NCBI GenBank assembly: GCA_963928055.1
Contig: CAWVDN010000001.1
Coordinates: 744,001-808,000 of the forward strand
Direction: 5' to 3'
Origin: Scatomonas sp963928055
Lineage (GTDB): Bacteria > Bacillota > Clostridia > Lachnospirales > Lachnospiraceae
DNA: 64,000 nucleotides
The notes under the pieces are model-generated. The model had not been told where the DNA came from. It made no database searches and saw only the letters and a program-made list of their open reading frames with translations. The translations under genes were made by a program, and so were the position numbers. This document shows, one piece after another, positions 52,195 to 60,618 of the stretch (position 1 is the first letter of the stretch; each line of letters begins with the position of its first letter).

Positions 52195-55100
52195 TCATCC
52201 GGAAACGATATACTGATTGATCCACTGCATGACCTTCACATGGCGGCTGTTATATTTATCCGCCCCGACTCCGTTGGGATTGGACGTATGGGCGCGCATG
52301 GCCCGATACAGATTATCCATGGTCATGGGCAGCCCGTCTGCCCGGCAGATCTCTACTACCCACTCCATGGCGGAATAACCGCCCAGATGTTCCACATTGG
52401 CGCAGAACATTTTCGCCTTCAGATCTTCCACGCCCAGTTCTGCCGCATAGTTCACGTAGCGCTCCATCTGCTCATCTACCAGCTGATCCTGCACCCGCTT
52501 TCCAACCTCGGAAGAAATTATTTTCTGAATACACTGGGCTTTCGCGGATCCTTTTTGGATGGTCACATTGCCCTTTCCGTCTGTTCCGTAAGTCGTCCAG
52601 TTGGCATTTGCCAGATCTTCTGCTATATTTTCTGTATCCAGCGTCTGGAACATAACCGGATCCGCCTGCCGGATCCGCTGCAGAAGATTTTTCGCCTCTG
52701 TAGCAAACCAGGCTCCGGCCCCGATCGTGATGGCGGTCTCTTTTGAAGAATTCGTATAAGCCTCCGTAAAATCATCATACCGGGCATTTCCGTAAATCTG
52801 TCCGCCTGTCTCCACCGCGTAGATCACATTGTGCATGACTTCCTTGGCCTGGCTGTCAAAAGGCGCCGCGTAGATGGCTCCGCTGTCGGTAGGATCCCAG
52901 TTCTGATTGCCATCCGTGATGGAGATCACCTGTCCGCGTCCAAAAGGTCCCGGATCCGCGCTGTCATAGATCGTCACCTTCATTCCGGAAGGGCAGTTCT
53001 CATAGATCCACTGCGCGTCTCCGACACTCAGGCACACATTGCCGGTGGATGCCGGTGACCCCAGCTGATTGTACTTTTCCGGCCGAACATTAAAACTGCT
53101 CATACCGTCTCCCTCCACAGAAAGGAACCAGATATTTCCCATGATCCTGCTGGCATACTGTCCGTACTGTCCGGAAGTATTGGCATGCCAGCGCTCTTTA
53201 TCGGAAGTCCAGTATGTGCCGGAAGGCGTCGGGTTCGACGCGGTTCCCACGGAGCACGCGAAGCGCTTCACAGGAATAATATATCCGTTATTTCCGTCTG
53301 CCGCATAGATCGTGACCGTTCCTGTCTGCCGGTTTACTTTTGCCTCATAGGATGACTGGGCAGGCAGGATCCCTTCCAGATCCAGCTGTTTTTCTCCGTT
53401 TATATAATAGAATTTATATCCGTTTTCATAAACCCAGCCGCTCCTCATAAAATCCTGCGGATAAATATGAAGCTGGACCTGATCCACCACATATCCGTAC
53501 TGATTTGTCACCTGGCAAAGCAGTTCATAGTCTCCTTTGATCGCAGGGATCCAGCTCACCGGATCCGGAGAAGACGACTGATGCAGCTGGAACCAGCCGG
53601 AACCACCCCACTGCATATAGGTAAACGTATAGGGCTCGTCCAGGTACGCCGTTCCCTTCAACGCCAGCTGAACTTCCTTCCCTGGCTCTAAGACTCCCTC
53701 GATGGCCAGGCTGCTGATCTCATAGCCTCTTATGCCATATCCGATAGTCTTTTCATAGGTTGTTCCGTCGCTGTCAGTAAGCACCGCATGGACCCAGTAG
53801 TCGCCGCTGACCGCCGGCGTCCACACAGCCGAGGAAGACGTACCGATCACCGACCACTGCTCTGTTCGAAGGTCATAGATCTGGTATGTGTATTTCAGAT
53901 TCGGATCGTTGGATTCCACCGGCAGCTGTATCTGGTAAGATAAATGATCTGTGGTAGTAACCTGCAGACTGCCGGGTTTTACGTAAAAATCCACCACCGA
54001 ATAACCGATGGTAGCCGAAACCGTGGTGCCGGCACTGGTCCTTGCCTCCGCATGGATCCAGTAGTTTCCGAATTTCTTCGGTTTCCATACGGCTTCCTGT
54101 TTATGGGACCAGTCCTGGATGATCCCCCAGGTCTGCGCAGCAAGATCGTAATACATCCACCGGTATTCCGCTTCCGGGTCGTTGGTCTCAGTCCCCTTCA
54201 GGCTGACCTGGATCTCTTTTTCCTTTACCGCCTTTGTTTCAATGGTTCCGATGCTTAGCTGCGGCTCCGCCACGTTATAATTTGCGAAGCTCTGACCGAT
54301 CAATTTCCCGGTTTCGTCGTAAACCTGGAAACAAAGAAGATAATTTCCCGGTTTATCCGGAACAAACTCTGCTTCTTCCAGCGTATCTGTTTTTAAAATA
54401 CGTTTCCAATACGTGCCGTCATAGGCCAGATACTCGTACTCCAGCTTCTGCCCAAACGGATTTGATACAGACCCGCTTAAAAGCACTGCGGAATTCCAGT
54501 TTTCTCCGCTGCCGGGACTGACCTGTATCCCGGTTACGGAAGCTCCTCCGGTAACCGCATACCCCATGGTGTACGCGCTTTCCACCCCGTCGCCGGTCTT
54601 TCCTTCAATATGGATCCAGTAATTTCCGGGCGCCCAGAGTTTCCACTTTCCAGGTTCCGAAGTATTCTGCTGCAGCGTATGCCAGAGCTGGGTCTGCAGG
54701 TCATATATCTGATACGTGTACAGGATCCCTTCTGTCTGATCGGTTTCTGTACGTGGATATATGACGATCACAGACCCATCCTCTTCTGCTTCCGTATCCG
54801 CTCCGGTAATCCTGAACTGAGAAGCCAGCGCAGTATACCCGGTAAAGCTCTGACCGATCACCGTCCCGTTCTCATTGTAAGCCTGGAAACAAAGCAGATA
54901 ACTTCCCGGACCGCCTGCCTTATACTCAATGCTTTTCAGTTCTGTATCCTTATACAGACTGGTCCAGTATTCCCCGTTGTACGCCAGATACTCATACACC
55001 AGCTGCTGGCCCAGAGGGTTATCCACCGACCCCGTAAGGGTAACTGTTGTATTCCAAACCTGCGTACTGCCTTTATCCAGAGAAATCCCGGTTACCTTTG

Positions 55101-55776
55101 CGCCGGAAACATGGTACCCGATCGTGCTGGACACTTCGGTTCCCTCCGCATTTCTGGCGATCACATGCAGCCAGTAATCCCCTTCTCTCTCCGGATACCA
55201 GATACAGGAATCTCCTGTATCCGTCTGGATCGTATACCAGATCTGTGTCCCCAGGTCATACAGCAGATAGGAGAAAGAAATATCCGATGCATTTTCGTTG
55301 GTCTCGTACAGCGGCCGGATCACCACGCCTCCATCTTCCGAGGAAGCTGCGGAAACGCCCTGCAGCCGAAAATACGGATCCTGCACATGCAGATTCCCAA
55401 AGGCATTGGTCTCCTGTCCGCTGCTCTGTACCTGGAAAGCCACCAGATAGTCTCCCGGCCTGTCCGGAACCCACTCTGCAGGTTCCGGGCTGGTGGACCG
55501 TGAAATCTCCAGCCATGTACTTCCATCGTAATATATATATCGATAGACTGTTCCCTCTGCCGCGTCCCCTGACGCATAGCCCTGTAATGTTACCGTGCTG
55601 CCCAGGCTGACTGTATCCGCAGGACCGATCTCTAATTTTTCCGCAACAGCCGGAGCCGCTCTTTCCTGAAGGCTGCTCTGCGTTTCTGACTCCTCGGCCT
55701 GTAATTCTACCGGCTGGGGAAAGTAAAACAGAATCATGATGCAGACCAGCAGCAGACTGATGATTCTTTTTCTCAT
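52195..55776 (-). CDS. Tyrosine-rich-repeat surface protein with L,D-transpeptidase and lysozyme-like domains
   Basis: This 1193-aa exported protein has a signal peptide (RKRIISLLLVCIMILFYF). I count eight repeats of about 85-95 residues, each with a pattern such as Y-x-Y-x-x-Y-D-L-x-x-Q-x-W and G-D/N-Y-W-L/I-H. After them comes an L,D-transpeptidase-like domain: NPTPSGTYWTSDK, WFLSVEG and STGNVCLSVGDAQWIYENCP. The likely catalytic Cys is in NVCL, replacing the usual SHGC box. The C-terminal 230 residues (YAVETGGQIYGNARYDDF, AITIGAGAWFATEAK) resemble phage-type muralytic domains, with a possible catalytic Glu in VETGG. It follows the DUF6020-like gene by 4 bp. It probably remodels the wall. 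Confidence 0.72.
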   Translation of the reverse strand: MRKRIISLLLVCIMILFYFPQPVELQAEESETQSSLQERAAPAVAEKLEIGPADTVSLGSTVTLQGYASGDAAEGTVYRYIYYDGSTWLEISRSTSPEPAEWVPDRPGDYLVAFQVQSSGQETNAFGNLHVQDPYFRLQGVSAASSEDGGVVIRPLYETNENASDISFSYLLYDLGTQIWYTIQTDTGDSCIWYPEREGDYWLHVIARNAEGTEVSSTIGYHVSGAKVTGISLDKGSTQVWNTTVTLTGSVDNPLGQQLVYEYLAYNGEYWTSLYKDTELKSIEYKAGGPGSYLLCFQAYNENGTVIGQSFTGYTALASQFRITGADTEAEEDGSVIVIYPRTETDQTEGILYTYQIYDLQTQLWHTLQQNTSEPGKWKLWAPGNYWIHIEGKTGDGVESAYTMGYAVTGGASVTGIQVSPGSGENWNSAVLLSGSVSNPFGQKLEYEYLAYDGTYWKRILKTDTLEEAEFVPDKPGNYLLCFQVYDETGKLIGQSFANYNVAEPQLSIGTIETKAVKEKEIQVSLKGTETNDPEAEYRWMYYDLAAQTWGIIQDWSHKQEAVWKPKKFGNYWIHAEARTSAGTTVSATIGYSVVDFYVKPGSLQVTTTDHLSYQIQLPVESNDPNLKYTYQIYDLRTEQWSVIGTSSSAVWTPAVSGDYWVHAVLTDSDGTTYEKTIGYGIRGYEISSLAIEGVLEPGKEVQLALKGTAYLDEPYTFTYMQWGGSGWFQLHQSSSPDPVSWIPAIKGDYELLCQVTNQYGYVVDQVQLHIYPQDFMRSGWVYENGYKFYYINGEKQLDLEGILPAQSSYEAKVNRQTGTVTIYAADGNNGYIIPVKRFACSVGTASNPTPSGTYWTSDKERWHANTSGQYGQYASRIMGNIWFLSVEGDGMSSFNVRPEKYNQLGSPASTGNVCLSVGDAQWIYENCPSGMKVTIYDSADPGPFGRGQVISITDGNQNWDPTDSGAIYAAPFDSQAKEVMHNVIYAVETGGQIYGNARYDDFTEAYTNSSKETAITIGAGAWFATEAKNLLQRIRQADPVMFQTLDTENIAEDLANANWTTYGTDGKGNVTIQKGSAKAQCIQKIISSEVGKRVQDQLVDEQMERYVNYAAELGVEDLKAKMFCANVEHLGGYSAMEWVVEICRADGLPMTMDNLYRAMRAHTSNPNGVGADKYNSRHVKVMQWINQYIVSG

Positions 55777-55780
55777 AGTT

Positions 55781-57598
55781 TCAACCTCGCTTTTCTTCCA
55801 GTTCTTTCTTATTTTCTGTTCTTTCTCTTTCTTTCCAAAACAGCAGTGCGATCATTACCGGAACGCACACAATGATCGGAAATGCATAACGGATAGCGAT
55901 CACCGGCCCCAGCAGCATGGTTCCCCAGAACCCAAACACCGCAAGCAGCGGCAGCAGAAGTAAATACCTCTTTCTGGCCAGCAGATAACCGCTCACAAAG
56001 ACCAGCACAACAAACGGGAATGCCTCATTTAAGATCGTTGAAACAAGCGGGATATTTTCATGTGACAGATTTTTCGCAACTCCCCGCAGATATCCGTCAT
56101 AGGCTGGAAATAGTGTATTTCTTTCAATATTCAGTATATTTTGTCCATTATCCAGCCAAGCGCCGTCATACAGGATAAACTCTACCCAATAAGGTGTATA
56201 GTCTGTATAAAAATAGCCACAGCTCAAATAGAGGAAGGCATCCACATAAGCCGAAAAGTTCTTCAGCCCGATAGAAAGCCAGACTTTAAAAAACGGAAGG
56301 GGGGCCTCTTTAAAGAGTTCTGCGTTAAATCCTTCTTTTACAAGATCCGACGTAACAGGGATGTACTGATTGATATAACCTTCAGGAATATACTGATAAA
56401 CAATTTCCTTTTCTTCCTCGGTCACTCGTTCCGGTTCCTGCGTCAGGACTCTTGCCATCTGCTGAACAGGCACACTCAGGGCTTCTCTCGGATTGGCCGG
56501 TGAAACACCGATCGCATCTGATACCGGTCCCGTAAACAAATTGACCAGCAGAATCACCGGCAGCAAAGCGATCAGGCATTGCTTTCTGTAATGTCTGAAA
56601 AAAACGACCAGGAAAATCAACAACAAATAAACGATATAAATCCCCTGATTTCTGAAAAGACACATGAGAGTTCCAATACAGATAAATCGAATCACCCTTG
56701 CCTTTGATCTAAATATTTTTTCAGGAGACACTACCATGCGGATCAGATCCAGAAGGACCAAAAGGAAAAATCCGGCAAAAATCGTATCTTTTGTAGTGAG
56801 GCAAACCCAGATCTGAATGATCGGGTTAACTGCAAAAAACAGCAGGGCAAAAATCCGGACGATTCCCGGAATCGCATATTCTCTCATAACCTTCATAGCA
56901 TAGCCAAAAACAGCAGCCATAAAGATCAGCTGGATCACCGTATATAACATCAATCCCGTATTATAATCTCCGGTCAGACTGTTTCCCAATATAAAACAAC
57001 CGTTCAGCAGCCATGTATGCAGGAGGGGATGATGCGCGCTCAGGCCCTGTCCGCCGATGATCTGCAGTACCTGGGGGTATGCATCGTAAGAATAAATTCC
57101 CGGAAAGGTTGCCAGGAAAGCCGGGATCCAGCAGATCAAGATAATCAGAAAATAGAAAACCCACGGCCTCTTCTCCACAAACCCCGCAATCTTTCCCTTT
57201 TTTGCAATGTTATATGCCAGGTTGCTGTTTTCGATCTTTGTATATAAGAAAACAATGATCATCCAGAAAATCGCGCCTGTAATTAAAACACCCAGGTACA
57301 ATCCGGCATTTTTCAGATCCAAATGTCCTGTTGCGTAAAATTCTGTTCCAATCCGGTTGCAGAGTCCCAGAATAAGTCCCGGAAGAATACTGATCCTTCT
57401 GACTCTTTTACTGCTGCTGTTTTTAACCCAAAAAAGCCCTCCTGCCAACACAAGCAGAATTGCAAAAAACAGAATATCGCCCGGCTCCAGCAAACCTTCC
57501 GCCCGAAAAACATAGGGCATCGTAAGCCCCCAGGCCAATATATACGCAATCACGCAAATTATGAGTTTCCAGATAAGATCATACGATTTTCTTGACAT
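55781..57598 (-). CDS. DUF6020-like polytopic membrane protein
   Basis: This 605-aa protein has about 12 hydrophobic segments (IICVIAYILAWGLTMPY, YFLIILICWIPAFLATFPGIYSYDAYPQV, AFPFVVLVFVSGYLL). The FPGIYSYDAYPQVLQ motif, ending a membrane helix at an Asp, recalls the acidic loop of GT-C glycosyltransferases. An external segment follows about residues 380-490. I recall this as the DUF6020 type; a lipid-linked glycosyltransferase role is inference. GGAGG lies 5 nt before the chosen ATG. It looks more AT-rich than the left half of the window. Confidence 0.65.
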   Translation of the reverse strand: MSRKSYDLIWKLIICVIAYILAWGLTMPYVFRAEGLLEPGDILFFAILLVLAGGLFWVKNSSSKRVRRISILPGLILGLCNRIGTEFYATGHLDLKNAGLYLGVLITGAIFWMIIVFLYTKIENSNLAYNIAKKGKIAGFVEKRPWVFYFLIILICWIPAFLATFPGIYSYDAYPQVLQIIGGQGLSAHHPLLHTWLLNGCFILGNSLTGDYNTGLMLYTVIQLIFMAAVFGYAMKVMREYAIPGIVRIFALLFFAVNPIIQIWVCLTTKDTIFAGFFLLVLLDLIRMVVSPEKIFRSKARVIRFICIGTLMCLFRNQGIYIVYLLLIFLVVFFRHYRKQCLIALLPVILLVNLFTGPVSDAIGVSPANPREALSVPVQQMARVLTQEPERVTEEEKEIVYQYIPEGYINQYIPVTSDLVKEGFNAELFKEAPLPFFKVWLSIGLKNFSAYVDAFLYLSCGYFYTDYTPYWVEFILYDGAWLDNGQNILNIERNTLFPAYDGYLRGVAKNLSHENIPLVSTILNEAFPFVVLVFVSGYLLARKRYLLLLPLLAVFGFWGTMLLGPVIAIRYAFPIIVCVPVMIALLFWKERERTENKKELEEKRG

Positions 57599-57735
57599 AT
57601 TTTCCTCCAAAACTGAAATCCCTTAGTGAAAACCGATCATTCCGCAAAACGGTATCAGGGTATTTTATCATACAATCTCTTTTTTTAAAAGCTTTTGTAT
57701 TTTCCGATTTTCCAATTCTCAAAACGTTCCCGTTT

Positions 57736-59320
57736 TCAAAAACTTGCTCCGTAGCACTGATCTTCTACTATTTTTCCATTTTCATCATAAATCCGAAAAT
57801 ACGTCCAGTAGTATCCTCTGTGCGGAGGCTGCCAGGTGGTCCAGAAAGTACTTCCCTCTGCAACTGTCTGGGGCAATGTTCCGTAAATCCAGGGATTGGG
57901 ATCCCCTGCCACATATTTATCACAGTCCAGAATTAACAGTTCATATCTGTATTGCTGCTGCGGATTTATATTGGAACTTACTCCGATCAGCCAGCCATTT
58001 CCACCCGGATCCGGTCCCTGATATTTTCCTGTGATATAGACCGGATAATTTCTGTCAACAGCAAAATTGATCGTATTTGAAATGATCCGTCCGCTGCTGT
58101 CCTGCAGTTCAACATGCAGCCAGTAGTTACCCTTTTTCGGCTGCCAGGATGACCAGTTTCCAGGACTCCAGTCACTGATCAGACTCCAGGTCTCTGCATC
58201 CAGGTCATACGCCAGCCACCGGATCAGCGGCGTATATCCGGCAGGCGAATATGCCACACCGATCTGGATCTCGTCTTCTTGATGGATCCAACCAAGTCCT
58301 TCGATAGACAGCGGGCTGATCACAACAGAGATCCCCACACAACTGGAGATACTGCCCCCGGTGGCGTCCCTTGCGGCGCAGTACAGCCAGTAATTCCCGC
58401 TGGCTTCCGGCTCATATGTAAATGTATTCTCTTTGCTCCATTCCGAAGCAAAAATCCACACCCCGGCAGCGCAGTCATAGATCTGCCACTGATACTCGGT
58501 ACTGTCAGACTGCCCAGCCGCACATATCCTCACGATCATCCAGCTCCGCCATCCGCAGATCCACACAGCGCACCCCGTAAAAATCGCAGATCTCTACGAT
58601 ACAATCCGCATACAAGTCTACATCTTCATTTGTGCTGCTGCTCCAGGAACTGATATCCCGATAATACGGTGTCAGGCAGATGATCTCCGCTTCCGGATAA
58701 TATTCTTTCAGTCTGACCAGCGCCGTCTGATAGGCAGAATTGAAATCTGATGTATCCCCGATCTTTTCCCCGGGACAAAATTCACCTAATTCTGTATAGG
58801 CAATATCATTTGTTCCGCCAAAAAACAAAATCACATCCGGAGTGCCATTATCATCCAATCTGGCAATCCGCTCTTCCGCCGCCATACACTGCTGGCTGTT
58901 ATAGCCTGCAGGATCTCCCTCCTGCCAGGCCACTTTTGATCCTCCCAGAGATTCGTTTACGCCCAGTCTCATACCATTACTTTCAATGTAACGCATCCAC
59001 CAGGTTTCGGAAACATCCATATATTGGCTGCAATAGTAATAGTAAAAGGCTGTCCAGGGGGTAAAGCCTTCATAGGTTCCCAGGCTGTCGCTCAAAATCG
59101 AGACGATCTTTTGATCTTCCTGTGTCTGCGGCAGGACCCCGAGCTCCGCCGGAACCCCCTCCCGCATCCACGGCTGCATCCGGATCCCTGACAGATCTTC
59201 CAATCCTTCTTCCTGTTCCGCCGCCTGCGCGGTTATGCCAAACATCAGTGCTCCTATGAATACGCAAAGGCATATTCCCCATTGTTTCAAAAATCTTCCT
59301 GTGATTTCCGCGATCCGCAC
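57736..59320 (-). pseudogene. Disrupted SGNH-hydrolase / tyrosine-repeat surface protein gene
   Basis: The 5' frame (59320 to 58505, 271 aa, GTG start) has a signal peptide (ICLCVFIGALMFGITAQAAE). It also has SGNH-hydrolase motifs: block I SILSDSLGTY with the nucleophilic Ser, and FFGGTNDIAY. It stops at MCGWAV before the block V Asp-x-x-His that the family needs. From about 58550 a second frame continues to 57736 with tyrosine-rich repeats (EYQWQIYD, GNYWLYCAARD, GNYWLHVELQD) like those of the 1193-aa protein. No frame in between encodes the missing DGxHP region. The simplest reading is an internal deletion that removed the end of the esterase domain and left the repeats out of frame. Confidence 0.65.
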
Positions 59321-59426
59321 TGTTTATCTATCCACCCTTTCTAACTGCTGAACGTTTTTCACTCATATACATATTAACTGGCGGGATGGATTTTGTCTAT
59401 CCTTACTTATAATTTCCCTATATAGT

Positions 59427-59465
59427 AAAAAATCTCCAGATGCCGGTTTTCCGAGCATCTGGAGA
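59427..59465 (-). terminator. Terminator of the phosphatase-yibE operon
   Basis: On the minus strand the perfect 11-bp stem TCTCCAGATGC / GCATCTGGAGA, with an 11-nt loop, is followed by TTTTTT. It lies 8 nt after the YibE/F stop codon. Confidence 0.88.
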
Positions 59466-59472
59466 ATGCGTT

Positions 59473-60597
59473 TTATCTGTGTTTTTTTCTTTTATACAGC
59501 CATGCGGTAATAACAGAAACCAGGGGTACTACCGCAATAACACCGAAAGTTCCTGATAATCCTTCCAGTATTTCCGTTCCCATAAAATACGAATTCATCA
59601 GCTGTCTGCCGGGCATGCTGTAAGCGTAATAAATCATCATGACCGAGGCCGCTCCGCCGACAAAAGCTAATACCAGAGTGCTGACATTTGTTCCCAGCAT
59701 ATCCCTTCCCACCCTCATGCCGCTTCGGGTCAGTTCTTTCAAGGAAATTTCCGGAGAATGCAGGTAGATCTCGCTGACGGAAGACGCAATGGACATAGCC
59801 ACGTCCATTGCCGCTCCCAGAGATGTGATCAGGATCCCCGAGAACAGCAAGCCTCCCGCACTCAGATGGGAATTCTGTTCGATCAGGATCAGCGTCTCTA
59901 CTTCGTCTACATTATAACCGTTAATATTCATAAAATGCGCAAACGCAAAGGCAACGATTCCGGAAACCACGCAGCCAAAAACAGTTCCCGCGATCGCCGC
60001 AAAGGTTTTGACGCTGAACCCTCCCAGAAGTATCAGGGTAAAAAGGGTGATCAGGATACAGCACAGCACCGCCGCCAAAAAAGGATGTACCCCCTGATAC
60101 ATCAGGGGAAGATAAAGGAATATAACGCAGACAGCGGCAAACACAAGGGAAACGGCCGAAAAGATGCCTTTCTTTCCTCCCACCGCCATCAGCAGGGCCA
60201 AAAACAGAAGGATAAAGATGACGATCACGAATGTTCTGTCGTAATTGTATACATTGGCGACAATGTTTCCGTCATATTCACTGACGCTGACGATCACATG
60301 GGTTCCTACTTTGCAGGTGGCTCCATATAAGTAACCGTCGAGGCTGACAGCCTCGACGGTTTCCCCTTTATAAGAGCCACTGGTTATTTTAACTTCTACA
60401 ACCTGTTCTCCGCTTCTGTCTCCGCTTTCCGTCAGATTATCCTGTATGATATCCGTAACAACCGCCTTCTCAAACGAACTTCCATCCTCTGCCAACAGCG
60501 GTACTTTCTCCACGGAACGGTTCAGGGCGATCAAGCCGATCACAAAAGCCAGGAGCAGGACTGCAAACACTATGTAACCTGTTCTCTTATTTTTCAT
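59473..60597 (-). CDS. YibE/F family membrane protein
   Basis: This 374-aa protein has an N-terminal membrane anchor (YIVFAVLLLAFVIGLIAL) and an exported beta domain (VVEVKITSGSYKGETVEAVS). About seven to eight membrane helices follow (FVIVIFILLFLALLMAVGGKKGIFSAVSLVFAAVCVI, and SLGAAMDVAMSIASSVSEI). The last block and GRDMLGTNVSTLVLAFVGG are strongly conserved in YibE/F proteins, whose function is unknown. Start: the second candidate, an ATG with AGGTG 7 nt upstream, is preferred to an in-frame GTG at 60606. It is 21 bp after the phosphatase gene. Confidence 0.88.
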   Translation of the reverse strand: MKNKRTGYIVFAVLLLAFVIGLIALNRSVEKVPLLAEDGSSFEKAVVTDIIQDNLTESGDRSGEQVVEVKITSGSYKGETVEAVSLDGYLYGATCKVGTHVIVSVSEYDGNIVANVYNYDRTFVIVIFILLFLALLMAVGGKKGIFSAVSLVFAAVCVIFLYLPLMYQGVHPFLAAVLCCILITLFTLILLGGFSVKTFAAIAGTVFGCVVSGIVAFAFAHFMNINGYNVDEVETLILIEQNSHLSAGGLLFSGILITSLGAAMDVAMSIASSVSEIYLHSPEISLKELTRSGMRVGRDMLGTNVSTLVLAFVGGAASVMMIYYAYSMPGRQLMNSYFMGTEILEGLSGTFGVIAVVPLVSVITAWLYKRKKHR

Positions 60598-60618
60598 TTT
60601 TTTCACCTGGCCAAAGGA

